In this document: positions 35,128 to 43,938 of the stretch, one piece after another
Numbering within the stretch: the stretch's first letter is position 1
Layout: every line of letters starts with the position of its first letter
Origin: Methylobacterium sp. DB0501
GTDB taxonomy: Bacteria > Pseudomonadota > Alphaproteobacteria > Rhizobiales > Beijerinckiaceae
Assembly (NCBI RefSeq): GCF_011043735.1
Contig: NZ_JAAKGV010000017.1
Coordinates: 124,001 to 188,000 of the forward strand
DNA: 64,000 nucleotides
Reading direction: 5' to 3'
Position numbers and translations under genes: made by a program
The notes under the pieces: generated by a model
Told to the model about the DNA's origin: nothing
The model's database searches: none
Seen by the model: the letters and a program-made list of their open reading frames with translations, nothing else

Positions 35128-36006
35128 GTGATCGAATCCCTGATGTTCGCGGCGCTGGGGTTCCTCGGCGCCAGCCTGTGCGCCCTGCTGGTCCTGCCGG
35201 CGCTCAACGCCCGGGCCGAGCGCCTGGTGCGCCGCCGGCTGGAGGCGCTCTACCCGATGTCGATCGTCGAGCTGACCGCCGAGAAGGATCACCTGCGGGC
35301 CGAGTTCGCGGTGCGCGAGCGCCAGCTCGAGCGGCGGGTCGAGGAGGCGCAGGCCGCCCGGCGGGCCGGGATGGAGGAGCTGGGCCGGACCACCGTGCGC
35401 CTCGGCACGCTGGCGACCGAGATCGAGCGCCGGGACGCGCGCCTCGTCGAGATCGAGCGCGACCTCGTCGAGGCCCGCGGCAGCCTCGCCCAGGTGCAGG
35501 GCGACCTCGCCGAGGCCCGCACCGCCCGGGCGGCGGCCGAGGAGGCGATGCGGGCGCTGGAAGGCCCCTATCAGCGCGCCCTGTCCGATCTCGCCGCCTT
35601 GCGGGCCGAGGTCGAGACCGTCAGCCGCGGTCAGGCCGAGGCGCAGGCGGCGCGGGGCGTCGCCGAGGAGCAGGCGCGGGCGGCCCGCGGCCGCGTCGCC
35701 GAGGCGGGCGAGAGCGTCGCCAGCGCCGCCCGCGAGCAGATCCAGGCGTTGGAGGATGCGCTGACCGACCTCAATGCCCGCCACGCCGCCGAGGCCGAGG
35801 CGGCGCAGGCCGAGATCGTCCGGCTGCGCGAGGCCCTGCGGAATGCCGGCGCCCCGCCCTCGGGGCAGGTCGCGGCGCAGAACGCGGTCCTGGAGCGACG
35901 GATCGCCGAGGTGGCCGATGCCCTGATGCAGGCTCATGGCCGGGCGGAGCCCCGGATGCCACCGGCGACCCCGATGCAGACCCCGACGCCCGCCTCCGCA
36001 GGATGA
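35128..36006 (+). CDS. Membrane-anchored coiled-coil protein, unknown
   Basis: 292-residue protein starting with a GTG (MIESLMFAALGFLGASLCALLVL TM helix, about 5-25), then ARAERLVRRRLEALYPMSIVELTAEKDHLRAEFAVRERQLERRVEE and an almost unbroken coiled coil to about residue 240, ending in a Pro/Thr-rich tail. The N-terminal block recurs in uncharacterised Hyphomicrobiales proteins as I recall. Probably a structural cytosolic protein tethered to the inner membrane. It lies 171 bases after eipA on the same strand. Confidence 0.75.
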   Translation: MIESLMFAALGFLGASLCALLVLPALNARAERLVRRRLEALYPMSIVELTAEKDHLRAEFAVRERQLERRVEEAQAARRAGMEELGRTTVRLGTLATEIERRDARLVEIERDLVEARGSLAQVQGDLAEARTARAAAEEAMRALEGPYQRALSDLAALRAEVETVSRGQAEAQAARGVAEEQARAARGRVAEAGESVASAAREQIQALEDALTDLNARHAAEAEAAQAEIVRLREALRNAGAPPSGQVAAQNAVLERRIAEVADALMQAHGRAEPRMPPATPMQTPTPASAG

Positions 36007-36262
36007 CGCCCGCCCGCGATGTGCCGCAGGGCACATCGCGGGCGGGCCGGCACACCGGCGGCTGCGACCCGCCGACCCGGACACATCCTGGAAACACGGA
36101 GCAAGGGGTTGCCGGTGTTACGGTTTCTTGCCCGGCGCGATCGTCCGGCAGGTATGGCGCCGATGCCATGGGCGCGCCTGCGTCGCCCCGCGACCCTTGT
36201 CAGGTCGCCGGTTTCGGGCCATGTCGCTGCAACTTTCCACCCTCTGCAAGGCTTCGACAGAC

Positions 36263-36508
36263 ATGATGCTCAGGCCGATGTCGCTCGCTCTCCTGACTGC
36301 CGGCAGCCTGACGCTGCTCGCCGCCCCGGCGTTGGCCCAGCGGGACGACCCCAATCTGAAGAAGTACTGCACCGGTGACTATATGACCTATTGCGGCAAC
36401 CTGCCGCCGGACGGTCCCGAGGTGCAGGCTTGCTTCGAGAAGAACATGAAGAAAATCTCGGTCAACTGCAAGCGGGCGATCGACTACTACGAGCAGACTC
36501 GCAAGTAA
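36263..36508 (+). CDS. Small periplasmic cysteine-rich-repeat protein
   Basis: 81-residue secreted protein. It has a signal peptide of about 26 residues (LRPMSLALLTAGSLTLLAAPALA, cleavage after ALA), then one cysteine-rich repeat resembling the GLG1 unit: LKKYCTGDYMTYCGNLPPDGPEVQACFEKNMKKISVNCKRAIDYY, with four cysteines in C-x6-C-x12-C-x11-C order. Function unknown in bacteria. ATG 36263 (Met-Met) is selected because it begins the signal peptide; the longer open frame is not supported. Confidence 0.75.
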   Translation: MMLRPMSLALLTAGSLTLLAAPALAQRDDPNLKKYCTGDYMTYCGNLPPDGPEVQACFEKNMKKISVNCKRAIDYYEQTRK

Positions 36509-36556
36509 TCGGATCCCGGGTCCGGCCGGGCGGGGACGCGCCCGGGCCGCGGCGTC

Positions 36557-38680
36557 TCAGGCCGAGGCCTCGGCCCGGCTCGCGGCCGCCGCGGTCGCCG
36601 CGTCCAGGGCCTCGGCCAGGGCCTCGATGGTGAAGGGCTTGCGCAAGACCGTCTCGCCGGGCGCCGGCCGGGGGCCGTCCTGCTCCTCGTCCCGCGGATG
36701 GCCGGTGGTGAAGATCACCCGCAGGCCGGGCCGCCGCCGCCGCGCTTCCGCCGCCAGCGTCGGCCCGTCGATGCCCGGCATCACCACGTCGGTGAACAGC
36801 ACCGCCACCTCGCGCTCGCCGTCGAGGGTGGCGAGCGCCGCCGCCCCGTCCGGCGCCGTCAGGGCGCGGTAGCCGAGTTCGCCGATCGTCTCGGCGCTGG
36901 CGAGCCGGACCGCCGCGTCGTCCTCCACCACCAGCACGGTCTGCACCGCCCGGCCCGGGTTCGGCGCCGTGAGGCGCGACCGGCCCGCCGCCTCGGCCGG
37001 CACGCCGTCCCGGCTCACCGGAAGCGTCAGCTCGATGGCGGTGCCCTGCCCCGGCTGGCTGTCGATGCGCACCCGCCCGCCCGACTGGGTGACGAAGCCG
37101 TAGACCTGGCTCAGCCCCAGTCCCGTGCCCCGCCCCTGGGGCTTGGTGGTGAAGAACGGCTCGAAGGCGCGGGCCACCACGTCGGGCGGCATCCCGGTGC
37201 CGGTGTCGCGCACCGTGATCGAGACCCCCGGCGTGCCGTCGTCGAGGGTGCCGTGCGCAATCTCGAGGGCGAGCCGGCCGCCCCCCGGCATCGCGTCGCG
37301 GGCATTGACCGCGAGGTTCAGGATCGCGTTCTCGAGCTGGTTCTGGTCGACGAACACCGCCGGCGGATCGGCCATCAGCCGGGTCTCGACCCGCACGGTC
37401 TCGCCCAGCGTCCGCCGCAGCAGGTCGACCATGCCAGCGACGAGGCGGTTCGGATCGGTCGGGCGCGGCTCCAGCGGTTGCTGGCGGGCGAAGGCGAGGA
37501 GCCGGTGCGTGAGCTTGGCCGCCCGGTCGGTCCCGTCGAGGGCGCCGGCGATGAAGCGGCCGACATCGGTATCGCCCCGGGCGACGCGGCGCTGGACCAG
37601 CTCCAGGGAGCCGGTGATGACCGCCAGCAGGTTGTTGAAGTCGTGGGCGATTCCGCCGGTCAGCTGGCCCACCGCCTCCATCTTCTGGGCCTGGCGCAGC
37701 TGGCTCTCGGCGGCGATCCGCTGGGCGTGCTCGCGCTTGAGGTCGGACAAAGCCTGCTGCTCGGCCCGGGCCCGGGCCAGCGCCAGCCAGGCCATCAGCA
37801 CCAGGGTCAGGGCCGAGACGGTGGCGACGAGGCCGTAGACCCGCAAGTTGTCGTACCAGCGGTCGAGGGCGATCGCGGTCTCGACCGAGAACGCGACCTC
37901 GACGGGATAGTCGCCGATGCGGCGCCAGGCATAGAGCCGTTCGCCCTCGCCGGGCGGGGTGCCGGAGGCCGTGCCGCCCTGCGGCCGGGCGCGGATCGCC
38001 CGCAGCAGCGGATCGGCCGGCGCCAGCCGCTCGTCGACCTCCGGGCCCGGCGGCTCGCGCACCAGGATCGCGCCGTCGGCGCGCACCAGCATCGCCCGGT
38101 GATCGGTCGGGGCGGCGATCTCGGCGTAGAAGCGGGCGAAATACTCGGTGCCCAGCGCGATCACGATCACGCCGTCGAAGCGGCCGTCATCGGTCGAGCG
38201 CCGGCGGCTCACCATGAAGGCGGTCGAGCCGTCGGCCTCCCGCACCGCGGGGCTGACATAGATGCCGATGTCGCGCGGGCGGTGGACCGAGAAGATGTCG
38301 CGTTCCGAAAGGTCGCGGCCAAGGTCGCCGGCGCGGCTCGAAGCCTCGATCCGCCCCCGCGGATCGACGACCCAGACCGCCCGGGCCTGGGCCAGCGGCG
38401 CCTTGAGGCTCGCCAGGAAGCCGCCGGTGGCGCTCGCCGAGATCTGGCTCCAGCTGCGGTCGAAGATGTAGTCGTCGACCCGGTCCATCGCCAGCTCGGC
38501 GGTGTCGAACACCTTCGAGGCGTGCTCGTGCATCACCGCCGCGGTACGGACGACGGCGCTGTCCTCCTCCCGCAGGACCTCGGCCCGGTTCCACCACGCC
38601 GCGCCCAGCAGGACGACGCAAGGCACCAGGAAAGCCGCGGCGACGAGGAGCTGGTGCAGCCGCACCGTCGAAAGGCTCAC
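36557..38680 (-). CDS. Hybrid sensor histidine kinase with periplasmic Cache-like domain
   Basis: 707-residue membrane sensor: TM1 about 10-28, periplasmic sensing region about 30-280 with double-Cache-like features ([34 protein letters not shown]), TM2 about 282-302, HisKA with phospho-His346 ([11 protein letters not shown]), HATPase with [22 protein letters not shown] and [12 protein letters not shown], and a receiver with Asp631 ([13 protein letters not shown]). The ligand is unknown. No cognate regulator adjoins. A consensus CtrA box lies 50 bases upstream of the ATG. It is not CckA, which has PAS domains. Confidence 0.92.
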   Translation of the reverse strand: MSLSTVRLHQLLVAAAFLVPCVVLLGAAWWNRAEVLREEDSAVVRTAAVMHEHASKVFDTAELAMDRVDDYIFDRSWSQISASATGGFLASLKAPLAQARAVWVVDPRGRIEASSRAGDLGRDLSERDIFSVHRPRDIGIYVSPAVREADGSTAFMVSRRRSTDDGRFDGVIVIALGTEYFARFYAEIAAPTDHRAMLVRADGAILVREPPGPEVDERLAPADPLLRAIRARPQGGTASGTPPGEGERLYAWRRIGDYPVEVAFSVETAIALDRWYDNLRVYGLVATVSALTLVLMAWLALARARAEQQALSDLKREHAQRIAAESQLRQAQKMEAVGQLTGGIAHDFNNLLAVITGSLELVQRRVARGDTDVGRFIAGALDGTDRAAKLTHRLLAFARQQPLEPRPTDPNRLVAGMVDLLRRTLGETVRVETRLMADPPAVFVDQNQLENAILNLAVNARDAMPGGGRLALEIAHGTLDDGTPGVSITVRDTGTGMPPDVVARAFEPFFTTKPQGRGTGLGLSQVYGFVTQSGGRVRIDSQPGQGTAIELTLPVSRDGVPAEAAGRSRLTAPNPGRAVQTVLVVEDDAAVRLASAETIGELGYRALTAPDGAAALATLDGEREVAVLFTDVVMPGIDGPTLAAEARRRRPGLRVIFTTGHPRDEEQDGPRPAPGETVLRKPFTIEALAEALDAATAAAASRAEASA

Positions 38681-38729
38681 GGGACACTCACAAACGCGAC
38701 GGAAGCCGACGCGGCGATCGGCAATAAGC

Positions 38730-38745
38730 TTAACCGTTCATTAAC
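38730..38745 (-). promoter_or_regulatory. Full consensus CtrA binding site
   Basis: TTAA-CCGTTCA-TTAAC matches TTAA-N7-TTAAC exactly. It lies 50 bases before the histidine-kinase ATG, consistent with direct control by CtrA, whose gene is in the same window. Confidence 0.75.
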
Positions 38746-38966
38746 GGATTGGCGAGCGAAACGATTGCCGCATCCTCCACCCGGCTCCGGCGGCGGGGCG
38801 TTTGTCCAGGCGGTGTGTCGGCCGGGCATCGGCGGGCCTCCGGGATGGCGCCCGCATCATACTCTCCCGGTCCACGCGCCAACGCCGCCTTAACGGCCGC
38901 GCTCGAATGCCGCGCAACCGCCGACACTCCGGGCCTTGCCTCGCAGGCCCATCGCTTCGCCTCGCC

Positions 38967-39026
38967 GGGGCGTGGCCTCTTCTCACGGGGCGTAGCCTCT
39001 TCGCGGGGGGCGTGGCCTCTTCTCGC
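38967..39026 (+). repeat. Three tandem copies of a 20-base unit
   Basis: GGGGCGTGGCCTCTTCTCAC and two variants (differing at positions 8, 17, 19 and 20) occupy 38967-38986, 38987-39006 and 39007-39026 with no spacer. Confidence 0.85.
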
Positions 39027-39102
39027 GGAGTGCGGCCGGGCTCGCCTCGCGCGGTGCGGACCGCTATGGTGCCGCCGCCACGCTTGTGCCCGGATTGTGC
39101 CC

Positions 39103-39453
39103 GTGTTCCGTACCCGACCTCTCGTCCTCCTCGGCCTGATCGCCCTCTCGGCCGCCGCCTGCGGCCGCCGCGGTCCGCTCGAGCCGCCGCCCGCCGCGGC
39201 GCCGGCCGTCCAGCCCCAGGCCGGGGGCGCGGCCGGAACCAGCCGGCCGAAGAGCGGGAACGCCGCGGTCAACACGCTGCCGGGCGGCGTCGGGCTCCAG
39301 GCGGGCGGGTCCGCCCCGGACCCCGAGGACGAGCTGCCGGCCTCCGCCGTCGCGGCCCCGACCGGGATCCCCGCCCCGACCGAATCCTCCTCCCGGCGCC
39401 GCAAGGGCTACGTGATCCCCAAGGGCCCGTTCCCCCTCGACCCGCTGCTGTGA
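39103..39453 (+). CDS. LptM/YifL-like lipoprotein upstream of lysA
   Basis: 116-residue lipoprotein. Signal peptide RTRPLVLLGLIALSAAAC with a lipobox Cys (about 20), directly followed by GRRGPLEPPP, the CGxxGPLxxP signature of the short lipoproteins encoded upstream of lysA/dapF (LptM, which assists maturation of the LptDE lipopolysaccharide translocon in E. coli). The rest is Pro/Gly/Ala-rich and disordered, ending SSRRRKGYVIPKGPFPLDPLL. GTG at 39103 is the likeliest start; another GTG is two codons earlier. It is longer than E. coli LptM, as in many alphaproteobacteria. Confidence 0.8.
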   Translation: MFRTRPLVLLGLIALSAAACGRRGPLEPPPAAAPAVQPQAGGAAGTSRPKSGNAAVNTLPGGVGLQAGGSAPDPEDELPASAVAAPTGIPAPTESSSRRRKGYVIPKGPFPLDPLL

Positions 39454-39559
39454 CGCTGCGGCAGGAGGGTGCGAAGGGGAAGGGTGCAAAGCCCCGGCGC
39501 TTTCGTGTAGACGGCGCCTCGTGCGCCCGGACGTCGGTCGCCTCCCAGGTTACCCTGCC

Positions 39560-40831
39560 ATGCACCATTTCCATTACCGCGACGGCGTGCTCCACGCCGA
39601 GGACGTCGACCTGGCACGGCTCGCGGGCGCGGTCGGCACCCCGTTCTACTGCTACGCCTCCGCCACCCTGGAGCGGCATTACCGGGTCTTCGCCGAGGCC
39701 TTCGCCGGCGACGACGCCCTCGTCTGCTACGCCATGAAGGCGAATTCGAACCAGGCGGTGCTCGCCACCCTGGCGCGCCTCGGCGCCGGCATGGACATCG
39801 TATCGGAGGGCGAGTTGCGCCGGGCGCTCGCCGCCGGCGTGCCGGGCGAGCGGATCGTGTTCTCGGGCGTCGGCAAGACCGAGGGCGAGATGGCGGCGGC
39901 CCTCGAGGCCGGCATCCTGTGCTTCAACGTCGAGAGCGAGCCCGAGCTGGAGCTGCTCTCCCGGGTCGCGGTCTCGAAGGGCATGACGGCGCCGGTCTCG
40001 ATCCGGGTCAACCCGGACGTCGACGCCCGCACCCACGCCAAGATCTCGACCGGCAAGTCGGAGAACAAGTTCGGCATCCCGATCTCGCGGGCCCGCGAGG
40101 TCTATGCCCGGGCCGCGACCCTGCCCGGCCTGTCGGTCTCCGGCGTCGACATGCATATCGGCAGTCAGATCACCGACCTCGCGCCCTACGACAACGCCGC
40201 CGCCCTGCTCTGCGGCCTCGCCCGCGACCTGATGGCGGCGGGGCACACGCTCCACCACGTCGATTTCGGCGGCGGCCTCGGCATCCCCTACCGCGACGAC
40301 AACGCGCCCCCGCCGGACCCGGCCGCCTTCGCGGCGGTGCTGCGGCCGCATTTCAAGCCGCTCGGCCTGAAGCCCGTCTTCGAGATCGGCCGGATGATCG
40401 CCGGCAATGCCGGCGTGCTGGTGACGCGGGTGCAGTACGTGAAGCACGGCGAGGGCCGCACCTTCGTCATCGTCGACGCAGGCATGAACGACCTGATCCG
40501 CCCGACCCTCTACGAGGCCTACCACGCCCTGCGTCCGGTGACGGAGCCGAAGCCCGACGCCGCCCGCCTCACCGCCGACGTGGTCGGCCCGGTCTGCGAG
40601 AGCGGCGACTACCTGGCGCTCGGCCGCGAGATGCCGGAGGTGAAGCCCGGCGACCTGATCGCCGTGATGTCCGCCGGCGCCTACGGCGCGGTGCAGGCCT
40701 GCACCTACAACACCCGGCCGCTCGTGCCCGAGGTGCTGGTGCGCGGGGCCGACCACGCGGTGATCCGGCCGCGGCTCTCCTATGAGGAACTGATCGGGCT
40801 CGACCGGGTGCCGGAGTGGCTGTCGGCCTGA
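39560..40831 (+). CDS. lysA: Diaminopimelate decarboxylase LysA
   Basis: 423-residue PLP enzyme making L-lysine from meso-diaminopimelate. The PLP Lys60 lies in CYAMKANSNQAV; HIGSQITDL, the GGGLGIPY phosphate-binding loop, FEIGRMIAGNAGVL, CESGDYLALGREMP and AYGAVQACTYNTRP with active-site Cys/Tyr are present. The ATG at 39560 is preferred over 39521, since MHHFHYRDG is the usual start. It follows the LptM-like lipoprotein on the same strand, the classic arrangement. A palindrome at 40852 follows. Confidence 0.97.
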   Translation: MHHFHYRDGVLHAEDVDLARLAGAVGTPFYCYASATLERHYRVFAEAFAGDDALVCYAMKANSNQAVLATLARLGAGMDIVSEGELRRALAAGVPGERIVFSGVGKTEGEMAAALEAGILCFNVESEPELELLSRVAVSKGMTAPVSIRVNPDVDARTHAKISTGKSENKFGIPISRAREVYARAATLPGLSVSGVDMHIGSQITDLAPYDNAAALLCGLARDLMAAGHTLHHVDFGGGLGIPYRDDNAPPPDPAAFAAVLRPHFKPLGLKPVFEIGRMIAGNAGVLVTRVQYVKHGEGRTFVIVDAGMNDLIRPTLYEAYHALRPVTEPKPDAARLTADVVGPVCESGDYLALGREMPEVKPGDLIAVMSAGAYGAVQACTYNTRPLVPEVLVRGADHAVIRPRLSYEELIGLDRVPEWLSA

Positions 40832-40851
40832 TGCGAGGTGCGCCGATCGCT

Positions 40852-40868
40852 AAAATCCGACGGATTTT
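40852..40868. promoter_or_regulatory. AAAATCCG-A-CGGATTTT palindrome
   Basis: Perfect 8-base arms around one base, 20 bases after lysA. As RNA it could fold into a 6-bp stem with a 5-base loop (weak terminator); as DNA it resembles an operator for the small gene at 40933. Confidence 0.4.
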
Positions 40869-40932
40869 CCGAACGAGACGGGCAGTCCTCCCGGTCTAGC
40901 GTCCCGGCATGACATCGGGAGGACCCCACGCG

Positions 40933-41136
40933 ATGGCGCCCCAAGGCAACCTGCAAGGCAACCTGCTCGCCCGTGCCGAGGCCGTGGTCGAGCGCGCGTA
41001 CCGCATCGTCGCCGAGAACCAGGCCGCCCTGGCCCGGACCCGCAGTGCCGTGCAGCCCCTGCGCGAGGCGGCGGCGCGGCAGGTCGGCGGCGTCGATCAC
41101 GCCCCGGCGCCGCGGCGCGACGACCGGAGCGCCTGA
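40933..41136 (+). CDS. Small hypothetical helical protein
   Basis: 67-residue protein, ATG 40933 with GGGAGG eleven bases upstream (the ATG at 40909 has none). Composition is helical and charged: LLARAEAVVERAYRIVAENQAALARTRSAVQPLREAA, with a Pro/Arg/Asp tail. No family recognised. It lies between lysA and the TIGR02302 gene on the same strand. Its coding status rests on the good ribosome-binding site and amphipathic helix. Confidence 0.5.
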   Translation: MAPQGNLQGNLLARAEAVVERAYRIVAENQAALARTRSAVQPLREAAARQVGGVDHAPAPRRDDRSA

Positions 41137-41221
41137 GCCGATTTGACCCGCTGGCCCGGCCGGGTCGGCATGCTAGCCTGCCCGCTTGTGCCCATCCCAG
41201 GATGGGTTTCGGGAGCAGGGC

Positions 41222-43849
41222 ATGACGAAGGCCGAGCCGGACACAGCGCGGAGCACGCCCGCCCAGAGGGGCGCAGCCGACGGCCGCCCCGATCCGGTGC
41301 GCGCCGGGCTCGACCGGCTGGTGACCCGCGCCGGGCGGGTGACGCTGTGGGAGCGGGCCTGGCCGATCCTGTGGCGCGGCCTCGCGGTCGTGCTGGTCTT
41401 CCTGGCCGCCTCCTGGCTCGGGCTGTGGCTCGATGCTGGGCCGACCCTGCGCATGGTCGGCGTCGCCGTCTTCGGCCTCGCCCTGGTCGCGTCCCTGTTT
41501 CCACTCCTGCGCCTGCGGCGGATCGCCCGGACCGAGGCGCTCGCCCGCATCGACCGCGATGCCGGCCTGAGCCATCGCCCGGCCCGCGCCCTCGAGGACA
41601 CGCTGGCGCTCGGGCACGACGATCCCGGCGCCCGGGCCTTGTGGGACCTGCATCGCCGCCGCGCCGCCGCGACGGTCGCCCGCCTCAAGGTCTCGGGGCC
41701 CCGCCCCGGGATGGCCCGGCGCGATCCCTTTGCGTTGCGTGCCGGCGCGATCCTCGCCGCGGTGGCCGGCGCCTTCGTGGCCGGCCCCGAGGCCGGCGAC
41801 CGCCTGCGCGCCGCTTTCGACTGGCGCGGCCCGGCCGCCGCGGTACCCGCCTTCCGGGTCGACGGCTGGATCGACCCGCCGCTCTACACCCGGATGCCGC
41901 CGCTGATCGTGACCCTGGCGGAGGCCGGCCAGCGCCTGCGGGCGCCGGTGAACGCGACGCTGGTGGTGCGCATCGCCGGCGCCGGCGACGCCACGGTGAC
42001 GCCGGGCGCCGGCCTCAAGGCCCTGCCCGCCACCGCGCCGGCCCGGCAGGACCTGCGCGAGGAGCGTTTCACGCTGACGGGCGGCACCGCCGAAGTCGCG
42101 GTGCAGACGGGCTTCGCCACCAGTCATCGCCTGACGATCGAGACCATCCCCGACAAGCCGCCGGAGATCGCCTTCGCGGGCAACCCCGAGACCAATGGAC
42201 GCGGCACCTTCACGATCCTCTACCGGGCGAAGGACGATTACGGCATCGCCTCGGCGGAAGCCGTGGTCGAGCCGCAGACGAAGGGGCGTACCCTCGTACC
42301 GCCGCCGCGCCTGGCCCTGAGCCTGCCGGCGGACGCGCAGGGAACCGGCGATACCCGCACCCTGATCGACCTCACCGACAGCCCCTGGGCCGGCGCCAAG
42401 GTGCTGCTGACCCTGGTGGCCAAGGACGAGGCGGGCCAGGAGGGGCGCTCCGCGCCGCTGGCGATCACCCTGCCGGGCCGCTTCTTCACCAAGCCCCTGG
42501 CGCGGGCGCTCGCCGAGGAACGCCGCCGCCTTGTCCTCGATCCCGATGGTGGCCGGGCCCGGGTCGAGACCTCCCTCGACGCGCTGCTGATCGCGCCCGA
42601 GCGCTTCACCCCGCAATGGGGCGTGTTCCTCGGTCTCAAGGAGGCGGCGCGCCGCCTGCAGGCGGCGCGGAGCGACGAGGACCTGACCGAGGTGGCCGAC
42701 CTCCTCTGGGCCATGGCGCTGCAGATCGAGGAGGGCGACCTCTCCGACGCCGAGAAGGCCCTGCGCGCCGCGCAGGAGCGCTTGAAGGACGCGATCGACC
42801 GCGGCGCCTCCGACCAGGAGATCGCCAAGCTCACCGACGAGCTGCGCCAGGCGATGGACCGCTTCCTGAAGGAATTCGCCCAGCGCCAGCAGCAGAACCC
42901 GCAGAATCCCGGGCAGCAGAGCCGGCAGGCCGACCGCACGGTGACGCCCGACGACCTGTCGAAGATGCTCGATCAGATGCAGGAGGCGATGAAGCGCGGC
43001 GACGTGGCGGAGGCCCAGCGCCTGCTCGACCAGCTCCGCGGCATCCTGGAGAACCTGCAGACCGCCCAGCCCAACTCGCGCATGTCGGATCCCACCGCCC
43101 GCGAGATGAACCGGCAGATGCAGGACCTCGAGGCGATGGCGCGCGAGCAGCAGGGCTTGCGCGACGAGACCTTCCGCCAGGGCCAGGAGCGCCGCTTCGG
43201 CAATCGCGGCCAGCAGCCGCAGCAGGGTCAGGGCCAGCGCGGCCAGCAGGGTCAGCGCGGGGGCGAGCCGCAGCAGGGCGAGGGCCAGCAGCCGGGACAG
43301 CGCGGCCAGCAGGGCGGCCAGCAGCAGGGCGGGCAACAGGGAGGCTTGGGTGAGCGCCAGCAGGCGCTGCGCCAGCGCCTGGAAGACCTGCAGCGGCGGA
43401 TGAAGGAACTCGGCATGCAGGGCGAGCAGGGCCTCGCCGATGCCGAGCAGGCGATGCGCGAGGCCGAGAACGCGATCGGCCAGGGCCAGGACGGCTCCGC
43501 CGTCGACGCGCAGGGCCGCGCCCTCGAGGGGATACAGCGCGGGGCGCAAGGCATGGCCCAGCAGATGCAGCAGATGGGTCAGGACGGCGAGGGCGAGCAG
43601 GCCGACGGCCAGCAGGGCCAGGGCAACCCGAACCAGCCCGGCCGCCAGGGCGCCCGCGACAGCGACCCCCTCGGCCGCCCGACGCGCAGCCGCGACTTCT
43701 CCGACGGCCGGGTGCGGGTGCCGACCGCCGAGGAATCCGGCGTCGAACGCGCCCGGCGCATCCTGGAGGAACTGCGGCGCAAGCTCGGCGACCCGAGCCG
43801 CCCGGCGGAGGAGCTCGATTACTTCGAGCGCCTGCTGCGGCGGAACTGA
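41222..43849 (+). CDS. TIGR02302/DUF4175-family membrane protein
   Basis: 875-residue protein of the alphaproteobacterial TIGR02302 family (function unknown). Two TM helices about 50-95, a third about 170-190, then a large periplasmic beta-rich region (VDGWIDPPLYTRMPPLIV, DKPPEIAFAGNPETNGRG) followed by helical segments (SDAEKALRAAQERLKDAI). From about 660-706 the chain is extremely Gln/Gly-rich, then comes a helical part rich in Gln/Met and a conserved C-terminus GVERARRILEELRRKLGDPSRPAEELDYFERLLRRN-type segment. ATG 41222 is chosen over 41186. In many genomes this gene follows lysA, as here. Confidence 0.88.
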   Translation: MTKAEPDTARSTPAQRGAADGRPDPVRAGLDRLVTRAGRVTLWERAWPILWRGLAVVLVFLAASWLGLWLDAGPTLRMVGVAVFGLALVASLFPLLRLRRIARTEALARIDRDAGLSHRPARALEDTLALGHDDPGARALWDLHRRRAAATVARLKVSGPRPGMARRDPFALRAGAILAAVAGAFVAGPEAGDRLRAAFDWRGPAAAVPAFRVDGWIDPPLYTRMPPLIVTLAEAGQRLRAPVNATLVVRIAGAGDATVTPGAGLKALPATAPARQDLREERFTLTGGTAEVAVQTGFATSHRLTIETIPDKPPEIAFAGNPETNGRGTFTILYRAKDDYGIASAEAVVEPQTKGRTLVPPPRLALSLPADAQGTGDTRTLIDLTDSPWAGAKVLLTLVAKDEAGQEGRSAPLAITLPGRFFTKPLARALAEERRRLVLDPDGGRARVETSLDALLIAPERFTPQWGVFLGLKEAARRLQAARSDEDLTEVADLLWAMALQIEEGDLSDAEKALRAAQERLKDAIDRGASDQEIAKLTDELRQAMDRFLKEFAQRQQQNPQNPGQQSRQADRTVTPDDLSKMLDQMQEAMKRGDVAEAQRLLDQLRGILENLQTAQPNSRMSDPTAREMNRQMQDLEAMAREQQGLRDETFRQGQERRFGNRGQQPQQGQGQRGQQGQRGGEPQQGEGQQPGQRGQQGGQQQGGQQGGLGERQQALRQRLEDLQRRMKELGMQGEQGLADAEQAMREAENAIGQGQDGSAVDAQGRALEGIQRGAQGMAQQMQQMGQDGEGEQADGQQGQGNPNQPGRQGARDSDPLGRPTRSRDFSDGRVRVPTAEESGVERARRILEELRRKLGDPSRPAEELDYFERLLRRN

Positions 43850-43863
43850 GCGGCCCGATCACA

Positions 43864-43901
43864 GGACGACGGCGCGGCCCGTGGCGACCGCGCCGTCGTC
43901 C
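43864..43901 (+). terminator. Hairpin after TIGR02302 gene
   Basis: Perfect 14-bp stem (43864-43877 with 43888-43901), 10-base loop, starting 15 bases after the stop. Confidence 0.75.
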
Positions 43902-43937
43902 GGGATCGGCGGGGGGCGGTGCCACCCGCCGATCCCG
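43901..43937 (-). terminator. Hairpin after the outer-membrane protein gene
   Basis: Perfect 13-bp stem (43901-43913 with 43925-43937), directly behind the stop codon at 43939 on the minus strand. With the previous hairpin it forms a back-to-back pair between convergent genes. Confidence 0.75.
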
Positions 43938-43938
43938 G

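Larger units (their letters stand above)
38681..39102. other. Divergent intergenic region with CtrA box and 20-base repeats
   Basis: 422 bases between the histidine kinase and the LptM-like gene. It holds the CtrA box at 38730 and the three-copy repeat at 38967. TTAACGG also occurs near 38890. No credible ORF. Confidence 0.6.

Noticed and set aside
38967-39026. Possible CRISPR array
   Set aside because: The 20-base units abut without spacers, and no cas gene is present.
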